This document shows, piece after piece, positions 8,220-17,502 of a DNA stretch of 64,000 nucleotides. A program made the translations under genes and the position numbers. The stretch comes from Candidatus Gastranaerophilales bacterium (lineage in GTDB: Bacteria > Cyanobacteriota > Vampirovibrionia > Gastranaerophilales > Gastranaerophilaceae): assembly GCA_944323995.1 (NCBI GenBank), contig CALUUN010000002.1:141185-205184 (forward strand), given 5' to 3'. The notes beneath the pieces were generated by a model. It was given only the letters and a program-made list of their open reading frames with translations. It did not search any database and was not told where the DNA came from. The first letter of the stretch is position 1. Each line of letters opens with the position of its first letter.

Positions 8220-10649
8220 ATGAAGAAGATTTTTAGCGCGATGCTGACGCTTTTGCTATTTTTCAGCTACACCGGCGCAGCGTATGCAATTCAGGAAGTA
8301 CCTGCACAAAAACAGCTGCAAGCGGCTCCGAATGCCAGAAGCATAGAACTGGCTTTTGTATTTGACGGGCCGTCTGACAAAAACGAGGAGGTTTTAAAAA
8401 CATTCCAAAAAACAATTACAAAATCATTACTGCCGGATTACAAGGCGGTTTTTCCGAATGACCTTGTATACACGGGCGACTGGACGGAACAAAGCGCGGC
8501 AATGGAATCTGAAAAAGCGCTCAAATCAAGGGCTTTGATGGTAATTTCACTCGGTTATATGTCGAGTTTGTATTTAACTAACAAAAAAAATAAAAACAAA
8601 TTTGTAATAACTATTGATGAATACGGCCTCAGAGATTTCGGAAGCAGTGCTTTTTTCAATCCGGTAAAACAGTCGGTAAACGATTTTATAATCTTTAAAA
8701 AACTTGTTCCGACCCAGAAAAAGACCGCTATTCTAATGAATGCGACTTTTTACAAAACACAAAAAGATTGGAACGCAATAATCAACAAAAAATTCAAAGA
8801 AAAAAATTGCGATCTGGATTTTGTGGTAATTCCGGTAAGCCGCAAAAACCTCAAGGCTTCTCTTGACAAAATTCCGTCCGACGCCGACTCGGTCTTTGTA
8901 ACACCTATGTTCAATTTGAGTCACGAACAGCGTCGTGAATTATACAAATATTTAAACGACAAGAAACTTCCGTCATTCTCCTCTGTAGGCAAAGAAGACG
9001 TTGAACTCGGCGCGCTGCTGGGCACATCAACACCCGATGTTGACCGCAAACTCGCCGAAGCGACTTCTTTCAATATTCACGGAGTTTTGCACGGAAAAGT
9101 GGTTAAAGATGAAAAAATTCCGTTTTACGATGACAAAATCATTTTTTACAACAAAGATACGGGCGAAATGCTCGGATATTCCGCACCTTTAAGGCTTTTA
9201 AACAATGCGGAAGTAATTTCAAACAAAGAAAAAACATACTACGATCTTTCGTATGTTTTCAACACGCTTGAAGAAAGCAACCTTGATATGACAAGGAAAA
9301 AATACCTTGTTGATGCTGCAAGAAGGGCAACAGTTGCGGCATATTTAAAATATCTTCCGACATTCAGAATTGATCTGGGGCACCAGACATATAACAGTGC
9401 TTACGCTCAATCATATTCAAACGTACCGACCCGTGTGGGACAATTTACGCTGGGGATTGATCAGGTAATATATTCGCCGGATCTTGTCACAAATATTATT
9501 GTTAAACATAAAAAACTTAAATTCGACAAGGCCGAAAAAGTATTAACCGAACAAAACATCGGGCTTGAAGTTGGCTTGTTATACCTTGATACTTTGATTA
9601 TGGAAAACATGATAAAAGTACAGGACGAATACGTGAGAGAGATGCGCGAAAATCTTGCAATCGCGCGTGTAAGAGAAAAAATGGGCGTATGCGGAAATGA
9701 AGAAGTTCTGCGCTGGGCAGGGCAGGTGAGTGAAGCGGAGAAAAAACTCCTTTCCATGCGTGCCGATTATAAAAACATAAAAATTCACATAAATAAACTT
9801 CTTTACAAAAATCAGACCGAAGATTACGAACTAAAACCCATTACCGCAAGCGATCCGGCGTTTTACACCTCTGACTTACATGTAATAGATCATGTAAGAA
9901 CACCGGAAAAACTGAACAAGTTTATAGATCTTCTTGTTGAAGAAGCAGTCTACCTTGCGCCGGAAACAACAAAACTTAAGGCCGCAATAGCAATGAAAAA
10001 GGCCGAAATAGGCAATTATGTCCAAAAGTTCTTTATGCCTAATGCAATGCTGTCTTATGAATACGGTTCACAATTTGACAGACACCTTCCCTATCAAACA
10101 GAAGGCAATCTTCAAATGGCGCCGACTTACATTTCATCAGGCGGTCTTTTGGGCACTCCGTGGCTTAACCTGAATACCACATCAAGCAGGTTTATGATTA
10201 TGGCGCAGTGGAAACCGATTGAAGGCGGTACAAAAATTGCCGAAATCGCACGCTGCAAATCCGAACTCAACGAGCTTAATGCATATTTAGAACAGGTGAA
10301 TACCGAAATCGAAATGCAGATAAGAGAAGTCGTAAACAGAGCCATTGCAAAATACTTTGTAATTGAAAAATCTTACAAGGCGATGTTTGCGGAGGCAGAA
10401 AACTATCAGATGGTTAAAAACGGCTATTTGAGAGGCGAAGTTCCGATAACCCAGCTTGCGGATGCACAGAATCTCTATATGAAAGCAAAAGTAGAGGCGC
10501 TTAATTCACAGTACGAATTTTTCAAAGAACTTATGTGGGTGCAGCGCGGACTTGTTTCGGTCAACTGGACAAAGGCCTCGGATGATGCAAAAGCATGGGT
10601 TAAAAAGATACCGGAAATCCTTCCGGCCGAAAATGATTTTACATTATAG
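8220..10649 (+). CDS. TolC-type outer-membrane channel fused to a substrate-binding-like domain
   Basis: 809 aa with signal peptide (MKKIFSAMLTLLLFFSYTGA, cut near AYA) and an AGGGAG ribosome site. Residues about 40-330 resemble the periplasmic ABC substrate-binding fold (IELAFVFDGPSDKNEE, SRALMVISLGYMSSLYL, DADSVFVTPMFNLSHEQRRE). Residues about 360-800 are the outer-membrane efflux protein type, with two long alpha-hairpin arrays (LGIDQVIYSPDLVTNII, EMRENLAIARVREKMGV, YLEQVNTEIEMQIREVVNRA) and a typical TolC ending (YFVIEKSYKAMFAEAENYQM). Usual TolC proteins are 430-500 aa, so the N-terminal half is an addition. It may form the outer-membrane exit for an efflux or type I-like system; whether it serves the adhesin upstream is speculation. 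It has its own promoter region. Confidence 0.75.
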   Translation: MKKIFSAMLTLLLFFSYTGAAYAIQEVPAQKQLQAAPNARSIELAFVFDGPSDKNEEVLKTFQKTITKSLLPDYKAVFPNDLVYTGDWTEQSAAMESEKALKSRALMVISLGYMSSLYLTNKKNKNKFVITIDEYGLRDFGSSAFFNPVKQSVNDFIIFKKLVPTQKKTAILMNATFYKTQKDWNAIINKKFKEKNCDLDFVVIPVSRKNLKASLDKIPSDADSVFVTPMFNLSHEQRRELYKYLNDKKLPSFSSVGKEDVELGALLGTSTPDVDRKLAEATSFNIHGVLHGKVVKDEKIPFYDDKIIFYNKDTGEMLGYSAPLRLLNNAEVISNKEKTYYDLSYVFNTLEESNLDMTRKKYLVDAARRATVAAYLKYLPTFRIDLGHQTYNSAYAQSYSNVPTRVGQFTLGIDQVIYSPDLVTNIIVKHKKLKFDKAEKVLTEQNIGLEVGLLYLDTLIMENMIKVQDEYVREMRENLAIARVREKMGVCGNEEVLRWAGQVSEAEKKLLSMRADYKNIKIHINKLLYKNQTEDYELKPITASDPAFYTSDLHVIDHVRTPEKLNKFIDLLVEEAVYLAPETTKLKAAIAMKKAEIGNYVQKFFMPNAMLSYEYGSQFDRHLPYQTEGNLQMAPTYISSGGLLGTPWLNLNTTSSRFMIMAQWKPIEGGTKIAEIARCKSELNELNAYLEQVNTEIEMQIREVVNRAIAKYFVIEKSYKAMFAEAENYQMVKNGYLRGEVPITQLADAQNLYMKAKVEALNSQYEFFKELMWVQRGLVSVNWTKASDDAKAWVKKIPEILPAENDFTL

Positions 10650-10655
10650 AAATTC

Positions 10656-10681
10656 AAGAGGAGCTTAAAAGCTCCTCTTTT
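10656..10681 (+). terminator. Terminator after the TolC-type gene
   Basis: 11-bp perfect stem (AAGAGGAGCTT and AAGCTCCTCTT) with a two-base centre and a short T run. Its 3' edge abuts a TTGACA (10680-10685) that can serve as the -35 of the next gene. Confidence 0.8.
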
Positions 10682-10715
10682 GACAAATTTATTTTTTACG
10701 GGTTTTAAATAAATA
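10680..10715 (+). promoter_or_regulatory. Probable leaderless promoter of the radical SAM gene
   Basis: TTGACA at 10680-10685 is followed after about 18 bp by TTTTAAAT (10703-10710), and the ATG comes 5 bases later. No Shine-Dalgarno is present. A transcript starting about 7 nt after the -10 would begin at the start codon. Confidence 0.5.
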
Positions 10716-12136
10716 TGCAAATTCAAAACGTAACTTTTAGCCCGAACAAACCTGTTCGCAGATATACACCCCGCACAAAGCCTCTGCCTTTCGACAGTTT
10801 CAGTTTTACGGGAAGCAAACCTTCCGATTCGGCGCAAAAATATGCCGGAAAAATGAAGGTTCTGGGATTTTTTATTCCGCAGAACTTTGCCGATTACAAC
10901 TTAAATAAACTTGAAGGCATTCAAAACGGAATAAAAATTTTTGAAGGTTTAAATATGAAAGAAATCGCGTTCATATTTGAAAATCTTCACGGAGTTGCAA
11001 TAAAAAGAGGGTGCACAAACAAATGCCTGCACTGCTATGCCGGAGCAAAACCGCCCGAACAGGAACACGACAATTTTATAACGAGAATGCCTTACGAAAA
11101 ATTTGTCGAACTCACCGACGGCATAAAAGAGCTCAAAAAACGCCTCGGAATTACTCCGACGGTATACGCGGGCGAAGGTTACACTGATATTTATTATGAT
11201 GCCGACTGTATGGAAATATCGCTGTTCGACAAAAACGGACGCGAACACGATTATACCGAACTTATAGACAAATTTTACGATGCCACTGACTGCAAGGCAG
11301 TTTTTGATACTGCCGGCTGGAACCCGAAAAGTCCCAAAATGCAGAAAAGAGCCGAAAAATATGTAGATTATCTTCTGGATTTGGACAGTCAGAAAAAAAT
11401 TTTTCAGATAAATCTTTCAATGAGCCCCTTCAATGTAATATATGCAAAGGCTCTTGAACTGGGGTTTGATCCGAAAAATTACAAACCATCTTCTGAACCC
11501 GTTGAAACAAACAACAAAGGCGAACGGCTTTACGGAATTTATATAAACAGAATGGCAAATATGCTGTTTACCTTTACGCCGCTGCTCGGTGAAAGTAATT
11601 TCAGCATAATAACAAGGCCGGTAAGTAATTCGGAAACCAATATGAAAAATTTCACCGAAGATGATTTCAGACTGATAAAAAAACACGTTATTGAAACTCT
11701 CAACTTGAAATACCTTGCTGATGCCGGCGGTGATAAAAAATATGTCAGATGGCAGCACCAAATTCCGTACAAACTTGTACGCTATTCACAAATGATGGAT
11801 CCTTACGACTTTGATTTGATACCTGCCGGAAGGTTTAAGGAACTCTATTTAAAACGAAATCCCGAAATGTCCGAACTTGATATGGAAAACAAGTTCAAAA
11901 ATATTAAACGTTTCAAAGAAGCATTCGAAGATTTGAAAGAGAACAAAGATTTCAGCCGACTGGGCGTCAAATATTTCAAAATAATTGATGCTAACGGAAA
12001 AGTATATCTTTACGATACATTCAGATTTATCCCCACAGAACTTACACTAAACCTCGGGCTTGAGGATAAAATCACCCCGGAATTTACTCCCCGTGCAGAA
12101 GATTTTGTTATAACCAAAGAAATGATTAATAAATAA
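10715..12136 (+). CDS. Radical SAM protein with lineage-type F-x-G leader
   Basis: 473 aa. A [4Fe-4S]/SAM cluster motif CxxxCxxC lies at C100-C104-C107 (RGCTNKCLHCYAG), with a GxGxT-like region in VYAGEGYTDIYYDADC. This supports a radical SAM enzyme using a 5'-deoxyadenosyl radical; the substrate is not recognisable. There are no extra C-terminal cysteine clusters of the SPASM type. The first 35 residues are disordered and basic/proline-rich, ending in FDSFSFTGSK, the same kind of leader found on proteins at 19392, 28571, 29007 and 59849. There is no ribosome site, so translation is probably leaderless. A bidirectional terminator follows. Confidence 0.75.
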   Translation: MQIQNVTFSPNKPVRRYTPRTKPLPFDSFSFTGSKPSDSAQKYAGKMKVLGFFIPQNFADYNLNKLEGIQNGIKIFEGLNMKEIAFIFENLHGVAIKRGCTNKCLHCYAGAKPPEQEHDNFITRMPYEKFVELTDGIKELKKRLGITPTVYAGEGYTDIYYDADCMEISLFDKNGREHDYTELIDKFYDATDCKAVFDTAGWNPKSPKMQKRAEKYVDYLLDLDSQKKIFQINLSMSPFNVIYAKALELGFDPKNYKPSSEPVETNNKGERLYGIYINRMANMLFTFTPLLGESNFSIITRPVSNSETNMKNFTEDDFRLIKKHVIETLNLKYLADAGGDKKYVRWQHQIPYKLVRYSQMMDPYDFDLIPAGRFKELYLKRNPEMSELDMENKFKNIKRFKEAFEDLKENKDFSRLGVKYFKIIDANGKVYLYDTFRFIPTELTLNLGLEDKITPEFTPRAEDFVITKEMINK

Positions 12137-12223
12137 CCGTAAAATATCTTTAAATATATAAAGCATGTCTAAGAAATATAGATTATCAGGGGAGAACATA
12201 TTTTTGGCAAGTATAAATTAATA

Positions 12224-12252
12224 AAAAAGCAGGCCAAAACGGCCTGCTTTTT
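12224..12252. terminator. Bidirectional terminator between radical SAM and GGGtGRT genes
   Basis: 12-bp arms AAAAAGCAGGCC and GGCCTGCTTTTT around a 5-base loop, located between convergent genes. Confidence 0.9.
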
Positions 12253-12259
12253 AAAAAAA

Positions 12260-13261
12260 TTACGACATAGCTTTTTCGACAGCAACGGCAACCGCAACAG
12301 TCGCACCGACCATCGGGTTGTTACCCATACCGATAACACCCATCATCTCAACGTGAGCAGGAACTGAAGATGAACCTGCGAATTGAGCATCGCCGTGCAT
12401 TCTGCCCATTGTATCGGTCATACCGTAAGAAGCAGGGCCTGCTGCAACGTTATCAGGGTGAAGCGTACGGCCCGTACCGCCGCCTGATGCTACTGAGAAG
12501 TATTTTCTTCCGTTTTCCCAGCACCATTTTTTGTATGTGCCTGCAACAGGGTGCTGGAATCTTGTCGGGTTGGTTGAGTTACCTGTAATAGAAACGTCAA
12601 CGCCTTCTTTAATCATAATTGCAACACCTTCTGATACATCATCGGCGCCGTAGCATTTAACTTTAGCTCTTTCGCCGTCTGAGAACGGAATTTCTTTTTT
12701 AACTTTTAATTCGCCTGTTTTGTAATCATATTCGGTTTCAACAGCAGTAAAACCGTTAATTCTTGCAATGATGTAAGCGGCATCTTTTCCTAAACCGTTC
12801 AAGATAACTCTCAAAGGTTCTTTTCTTACTTTGTTGGCATTTCTTGCGATACCGATTGCGCCTTCAGCGGCTGCAAAAGATTCGTGGCCGGCAAGGAAGC
12901 AGAAACATTTTGTTTCTTCTCTCAAAAGCATGGCAGCCAGATTACCGTGGCCGATACCTACTTTTCTTCTGTCGCCGACAGAACCCGGAACTGCAAATGC
13001 CTGCAAGCCTAAACCGATTGCTTCGGCTGCATCGGCTGCGTTCTTGATACCTTTTTTAATTGCAATAGCACATCCCAAAGTATATGCCCAGGATGCGTTA
13101 TCAAATGCGATAGGCTGAATGCCTTTTACAATCGCATCTACGTCAATGCCTTTTGATAAGCATAAATCGCGTGCTTCTTCCAAAGATTTGAACCCGTATT
13201 CAGGTAAAACTTTTTTAAGAGTAGCTTCGCGTCTGTCTTGTCCTTCAAATTTAACTGTCAT
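12260..13261 (-). CDS. GGGtGRT family protein
   Basis: 333 aa. The defining motif SGGGTGRTLHPDN is present near residue 265. Other conserved-looking stretches are AVPGSVGDRRKVGIGHGNLA, FLAGHESFAAAEGA and GMGNNPMVGATVAVAVA. The family is widespread in anaerobes and has no established biochemical function. It is typically encoded next to an Fe-S scaffold-like protein, as here: the scaffold gene lies 23 bp upstream on the same strand. The pairing suggests a metal-cluster-related role. An AAGAGG ribosome site precedes the ATG. Confidence 0.88.
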   Translation of the reverse strand: MTVKFEGQDRREATLKKVLPEYGFKSLEEARDLCLSKGIDVDAIVKGIQPIAFDNASWAYTLGCAIAIKKGIKNAADAAEAIGLGLQAFAVPGSVGDRRKVGIGHGNLAAMLLREETKCFCFLAGHESFAAAEGAIGIARNANKVRKEPLRVILNGLGKDAAYIIARINGFTAVETEYDYKTGELKVKKEIPFSDGERAKVKCYGADDVSEGVAIMIKEGVDVSITGNSTNPTRFQHPVAGTYKKWCWENGRKYFSVASGGGTGRTLHPDNVAAGPASYGMTDTMGRMHGDAQFAGSSSVPAHVEMMGVIGMGNNPMVGATVAVAVAVEKAMS

Positions 13262-13284
13262 ATTTCTTTTCCTCTTAATTAATA

Positions 13285-13986
13285 TTACTCTTCACGCGGG
13301 TCAATATACTTAACCGCATCGGCAAATCTGCCGTATGTACCTATATTCTTTTCGTAAGCCTCTTTCGGATCAACGCCTTTTTTAATGGCGTCCATAACTT
13401 TTCCGAGGTTAACAAATTGATATCCGATAACTTCGTTATTTTTATCAAGTCCCATTTTCAGGATATAACCTTCAGTTAAAGAAAGATATCTTACGCCTTT
13501 TTGTTTGGTTGAATGGATTGTACCAACCATAGAGCAAAGACCTTTGCCTAAGTCTTCAAGACCTGCACCGACCGGAAGTCCGTTTTCAGAGAACGCAGAC
13601 TGTGTTCTGCCGTAAACGATTTGCAGGAATAGTTCTCTCATAGCAACGTTAATTGCGTCGCAAACAAGGTCTGTATTTAACGCTTCAAGAATTGTTTTGC
13701 CCGGAAGAATTTCACCTGCCATTGCTGCAGAGTGAGTCATGCCGGAACATCCGATTGTTTCGACAAGAGCTTCCTGAATAACGCCTTCTTTAACGTTAAG
13801 TGTTAATTTACAGGTACCCTGCTGAGGTGCACAGCATCCGCAGCCGTGTGTAAGACCTGAAATGTCTTTAATTTCTTTACATTTTGTCCATTCACCTTCT
13901 TGAGGGATAGGAGCCGGTACGCCTTTTACTCCGCGGCATACACAGCATTGATTTTCGATTTCATGTGTAACTTCTATTTTGCCCAT
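13285..13986 (-). CDS. NifU-like iron-sulfur cluster scaffold protein (GGGtGRT partner)
   Basis: 233 aa with an AAAAGGAGG ribosome site. It is cysteine-rich at the N terminus (QCCVCRGV, then HGCGCCAPQQGTC) and carries a NifU_N-like core, ETIGCSGMTHSAAMAGEILP, where the Cys would be a cluster ligand. It is longer than IscU-type scaffolds (about 130 aa) because of the N-terminal cysteine module and a C-terminal extension of about 100 residues. It is co-transcribed with the GGGtGRT gene downstream. It probably assembles or carries Fe-S clusters for a dedicated client; the client is unknown. Confidence 0.82.
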   Translation of the reverse strand: MGKIEVTHEIENQCCVCRGVKGVPAPIPQEGEWTKCKEIKDISGLTHGCGCCAPQQGTCKLTLNVKEGVIQEALVETIGCSGMTHSAAMAGEILPGKTILEALNTDLVCDAINVAMRELFLQIVYGRTQSAFSENGLPVGAGLEDLGKGLCSMVGTIHSTKQKGVRYLSLTEGYILKMGLDKNNEVIGYQFVNLGKVMDAIKKGVDPKEAYEKNIGTYGRFADAVKYIDPREE

Positions 13987-14086
13987 TTGGCCTCCTTTTT
14001 AATCTACTGTCTATCCTAATATAAATTATACTATAAACATGCCGACTTAAAATATTTTTTTAGTATAATTTTTAAAGGAGCCGGCC

Positions 14087-14863
14087 ATGAATATTTTAGA
14101 AGACATATTAAACGAATTTGAATCCGCGAACTGTATAAAAGCGATTGCGCTGGGCGGCTCTGCCGCAAGCGGCTATGACGACGAAGTTTCGGATTATGAC
14201 TTGTATTTTTATACCGACAGACCCGTTGAGGTTGAAAAACGACGCCGGACAGCGGAAAAGTTTGCGGAAAAATTTGAAATTGATAATAATTTTTTTGAAA
14301 ACGGTGACGAATGGATACTTAAAGGAACTAAAAAAGGGATTGACATAATGTACCGTTCGCCCGAATGGATTGAAGAACAAATCAAAAGAATATGGCAAAA
14401 TTACTGGGCCTCGGTCGGATATTCCACATGTTTTGTTTATAACGTAAAAAATTCAAAAATTTTGTACGATCCGTACGGCTGGTACAAAAATCTTCAGGAA
14501 AAAGTCGGCGGAGAATACCCAGAACAGCTTAAAAAAAATATCATAGCCAAAAACCTGCCGTTAATTTACGGCAAAATGTCCGCAACGCTTGCCGATCAAA
14601 TAATTCTGGCGGTTAAAAGAAATGATATTGTAAGCATAAACCACAGAATAAGCGCCTTTCTTGCAAGTTATTTTGATGTGATTTTTGCTCTGAATAAACA
14701 GCTTCACCCCGGTGAAAAACGGCTCGTACGCTTTGCTAAAGAAAATTGCAAACTTCTGCCCCGAAATTTTGAACAAAATATAAACAATTTGATAACTTTT
14801 CCGGCTGATAAAAAAGAATTTTGCCTGACACAAATAATTAACGACTTGAAAAAAATTTTATGA
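14087..14863 (+). CDS. Nucleotidyltransferase-fold protein (DUF4037-like)
   Basis: 258 aa. The N terminus has the polymerase-beta-type motif GGSAASGYDDEVSDYDLYFY: a GGS turn followed by an S-D-x-D metal site, with a possible third acid in GIDIMY. The C-terminal half is helical and resembles substrate-binding domains of aminoglycoside nucleotidyltransferase-like proteins. It could adenylylate a small molecule, but the substrate is unknown. TATAAT near 14064 and AAAGGAG precede the start. It lies 24 bp before pgi and is probably co-transcribed with it. Confidence 0.65.
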   Translation: MNILEDILNEFESANCIKAIALGGSAASGYDDEVSDYDLYFYTDRPVEVEKRRRTAEKFAEKFEIDNNFFENGDEWILKGTKKGIDIMYRSPEWIEEQIKRIWQNYWASVGYSTCFVYNVKNSKILYDPYGWYKNLQEKVGGEYPEQLKKNIIAKNLPLIYGKMSATLADQIILAVKRNDIVSINHRISAFLASYFDVIFALNKQLHPGEKRLVRFAKENCKLLPRNFEQNINNLITFPADKKEFCLTQIINDLKKIL

Positions 14864-14887
14864 TACAATTAGAACAAGGAGGTCATT

Positions 14888-16189
14888 ATGACAGAAAAAA
14901 CTATTATAAACCCCGGCATTTCAACAACCTTTTCAGGTATTGATTTTGACAAATATTCATCAAAAATATCTGAATTCGTAAATGAATTTGCTTCACGCGC
15001 AAACAAAAAAGGACAATTTTTAAACTGGGTAAATTTACCGCAGGAACAGATTAAAAGAGTTGACGAAATTTACACTCTTTCTGAAAATCTAAAAAAACAA
15101 ACCGGTGCCGAAAAATTAAGCGTACTCGGTATCGGCGGTTCAAAACATACCGTTGAACACATGCTCAGTATTAACGGTTTAAATGTGAATCAGGACAAAA
15201 TACTTTTCTATTCCGACGTTGATTCCGCCAGTCTGGAAAGATATCTTTACAGATTGGGCGATGTCACAAAATCCAACTACCTTGTTGCATCAAAATCAGG
15301 TTCGACTTTTGAAACAAAAGACGGATTTTTGAGAATACAAACAATGCTTGAAAACGAATACAAAGCAAAAGGCCATTCAAATTATGAAGAACTTGCAGCA
15401 AAACACTTTATCGCTGTAACTGACGGCAATGCGGAAAAAAGCGAACTCAGAAGAACTTCAAACGAAAAAGGCTGGCTGGGCGATCTTTATATACATGATG
15501 ATGTCGGCGGAAGATTTTCGGCATTTGATGATCATGCCCTGTTCACACTTGCTTATGCAGGTATGGCAAAATCAGATATGGTTAAGATGCTTGAAGCCGC
15601 ACAGGAAATTTCTTTCCGCGCATTGAGCGCTGATTTAAGCAAAAATGATGCGTTAAAAGAAGGTATTTTCTGGGCTGATGCAACATTAAACGGAATTTTG
15701 ACATCGGTTCACCAGTATATGGGCTCAATATTTGAAAATACTGTTTACTGGCACGCTCAAATGCAGAATGAATCCGTAAAAAATACTTTGAAACAGGTTG
15801 CAAAAGTTCCTGATGCAATGCACCACAGTGCAGAAGCTCACTTCAATCCGGCGAACAAATTCGCTTTTGCCTTAACAACTCCGAAAGATAGCGGCGTTTG
15901 CAGAGAAAATGCGGAAAGCTATATTGAAGCGCTTGAAAAATCTTATCAGAGCATGGGCTCATTCTTCAACGAATCCGTTGAAACAAAATCAATGGGCTTG
16001 ACTCCTGAAGCTGCCGGAGCTATGACTCAATTGAGAGCATTCGCAACCGTTTATCAGGAAATTGTTGAAAAAATAATGAAAGGAATAGCATTCCCTGAAG
16101 TTCTTGACAGTGTACTTCAACCGCACGTTGAATACTACAAAAAGAACCTCAAAGGCGGAGTTGTTGTTCCCGGAAGAATTTCTGAATAA
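14888..16189 (+). CDS. pgi: Glucose-6-phosphate isomerase
   Basis: 433 aa, the short bacterial form. It interconverts glucose-6-phosphate and fructose-6-phosphate in the cytoplasm. Visible signatures include SVLGIGGSKHTVEHM (sugar-phosphate loop), SDVDSASLERYL, ASKSGSTFETKDGF (SIS-domain phosphate site), GGRFSAFDDHAL and a C-terminal QLRAFATVYQEIVEKI with the conserved Gln/Glu. AAGGAGG precedes the ATG. A GC-rich hairpin follows. Confidence 0.94.
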   Translation: MTEKTIINPGISTTFSGIDFDKYSSKISEFVNEFASRANKKGQFLNWVNLPQEQIKRVDEIYTLSENLKKQTGAEKLSVLGIGGSKHTVEHMLSINGLNVNQDKILFYSDVDSASLERYLYRLGDVTKSNYLVASKSGSTFETKDGFLRIQTMLENEYKAKGHSNYEELAAKHFIAVTDGNAEKSELRRTSNEKGWLGDLYIHDDVGGRFSAFDDHALFTLAYAGMAKSDMVKMLEAAQEISFRALSADLSKNDALKEGIFWADATLNGILTSVHQYMGSIFENTVYWHAQMQNESVKNTLKQVAKVPDAMHHSAEAHFNPANKFAFALTTPKDSGVCRENAESYIEALEKSYQSMGSFFNESVETKSMGLTPEAAGAMTQLRAFATVYQEIVEKIMKGIAFPEVLDSVLQPHVEYYKKNLKGGVVVPGRISE

Positions 16190-16194
16190 TTGAG

Positions 16195-16220
16195 AGGCGG
16201 GGTTTAAATCCCGCCTTTAA
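16195..16220 (+). terminator. Terminator after pgi
   Basis: AGGCGGG and CCCGCCT arms with a TTTAAA centre, followed by only three Ts. It is immediately before the TTGACA promoter of the first tandem paralog. Confidence 0.65.
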
Positions 16221-16221
16221 A

Positions 16222-16251
16222 TTGACAAATTTTACGTGTATATAGTATAAT
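16222..16251 (+). promoter_or_regulatory. Promoter of tandem paralog 1
   Basis: TTGACA at 16222-16227 and TATAAT 18 bp later. Paralogs 2 and 3 have equivalent TTGACA/TATAAT promoters (16788 and about 17403), but there the distance to the ATG is about 100 bp rather than 51. Confidence 0.75.
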
Positions 16252-16272
16252 TTGTATATATTTAGGAGTAGT

Positions 16273-16785
16273 ATGCGCTTTTTATTCAATCTCTTTTTTG
16301 GTTTAATCATTGCATTTATGTGCTGTTTACCCTGCCGTGCTGAGATTGTTGATAAAACAGAAATTAATTCTATCAAAGAGTATGAAGAATATTTCAACGA
16401 TTATGCCAAAAGAATCTATGAGAATTTCCATCCTGAAAAAAAACTCTTCTTCTTTGAGCAGGGTGAGGAATTTTTGTTTTTCATAAACCGCGACGGGTCT
16501 ATTGAACACTTAGATACTTTTTTCAGAGATAACAGGTTTTCAAAATACGGCAAAAAAATTATCTTGAATACACCTGCATATCCTTTTCCCGAGGAAATCA
16601 AGGATGATAAAATTTTTGTGTCTATATTCATGTGGTATTTTAAGGACAATCTTTATTATGTAACTTTAAGCGGCAGGTGCTCATCATACTCTTCATTTTA
16701 CTGGAAACGCTTCTATGACAAACCATCTATTAATATCGTTGAAATACATATTGAAAGAGACCGCTTTAAAAAGTCTAAAAATTAA
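16273..16785 (+). CDS. Exported 170-aa protein, tandem paralog 1
   Basis: 170 aa from the ATG at 16273 with TAGGAG upstream; the same MRFLFNLFFG start is used by all three copies. The signal peptide ends near CRAEI. The mature part is about 147 residues, with EYEEYFNDYAKRIYENFHPE, KKLFFFEQGEE, RDGSIEHLDTFF, LNTPAYPFPEEIKDDKIF, SFYWKRFYDKPSIN and a basic C-terminal tail. No known family is recognised. Most residues are identical among the three copies; the variable patches are around GEEFLFF and GRCSSYS. It may be periplasmic. Three copies beside a lipase-like gene recall effector/immunity clusters, but this is inference. Confidence 0.75.
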   Translation: MRFLFNLFFGLIIAFMCCLPCRAEIVDKTEINSIKEYEEYFNDYAKRIYENFHPEKKLFFFEQGEEFLFFINRDGSIEHLDTFFRDNRFSKYGKKIILNTPAYPFPEEIKDDKIFVSIFMWYFKDNLYYVTLSGRCSSYSSFYWKRFYDKPSINIVEIHIERDRFKKSKN

Positions 16786-16887
16786 CATTGACAGATTTTG
16801 AGATTATATGGTATAATTGACCGTATAAATACGCGGTTCAAGCCCTTCGACGGCAAATTCCTTACGTATTTTATTTACAGGAGTGGT

Positions 16888-17400
16888 ATGCGCTTTTTAT
16901 TCAATCTATTTTTCGCTTTAATCTTTGCATTTATGTACTGTTTGCCATGTCATGCTGAGATTATTGATAAAACAGAAATTAATTCCATCAAAGAGTACGA
17001 AGAATATTTCAACGATTATGCCAAAAGACTCTATGAGAATTTCCATCCTGAAAAAAAACTCTTCTTCTTTGAGCAAGGTAACTTTTTCTATTTTTTCATA
17101 AAACGTGACGGGTCTATTGAACACTTAGATACTTTTTTTGAAGATGACAGATTTTCAAAATATTGCAGAAAACTTATTTTGAATACACCTGCGTATCCTT
17201 TTCCTGATGAGATAAAGGACGATAAAATATTTATTTATATGTATATGGGATATTTCAAGGACAATCTTTATTATGTGACTTTAAGCGGCAGGTGCACATC
17301 ATACGTTTCATTTTACTGGAAACGCTTCTATGACAAACCATCTATTAATATCGTTGAAATACATATTGAAAGAGACCGTTTTAAAAAGTCTAGAAATTAA
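16888..17400 (+). CDS. Exported 170-aa protein, tandem paralog 2
   Basis: 170 aa; ATG 16888 with CAGGAG upstream. It has the same layout as paralog 1: signal peptide (FFALIFAFMYCLPCHAEI) and the shared body. It differs at positions such as GNFFYFFIKRDG and YMYMGYFKDN. It has its own promoter (TTGACA 16788-16793, TATAAT about 18 bp on) and a 70-nt leader. The leader contains a weak CGTAT/ATACG hairpin and the phrase CGGTTCAAGCCC, which recalls a tRNA T-arm but is not part of a tRNA. Function unknown. Confidence 0.75.
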   Translation: MRFLFNLFFALIFAFMYCLPCHAEIIDKTEINSIKEYEEYFNDYAKRLYENFHPEKKLFFFEQGNFFYFFIKRDGSIEHLDTFFEDDRFSKYCRKLILNTPAYPFPDEIKDDKIFIYMYMGYFKDNLYYVTLSGRCTSYVSFYWKRFYDKPSINIVEIHIERDRFKKSRN

Positions 17401-17502
17401 CATTGACAGATTTTGAGGTTATATGGTATAATTGACCGTATAAATACGCGGTTCAAGCCCTTTGATGGTAAATTCCTTACGTATTTTATTTACAGGAGTA
17501 GT

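Noticed and set aside
16820..16860. tRNA-like phrase CGGTTCAAGCCC in the paralog leaders
   Set aside because: No acceptor, anticodon or D arm can be folded around it; it is simply part of the duplicated leader.
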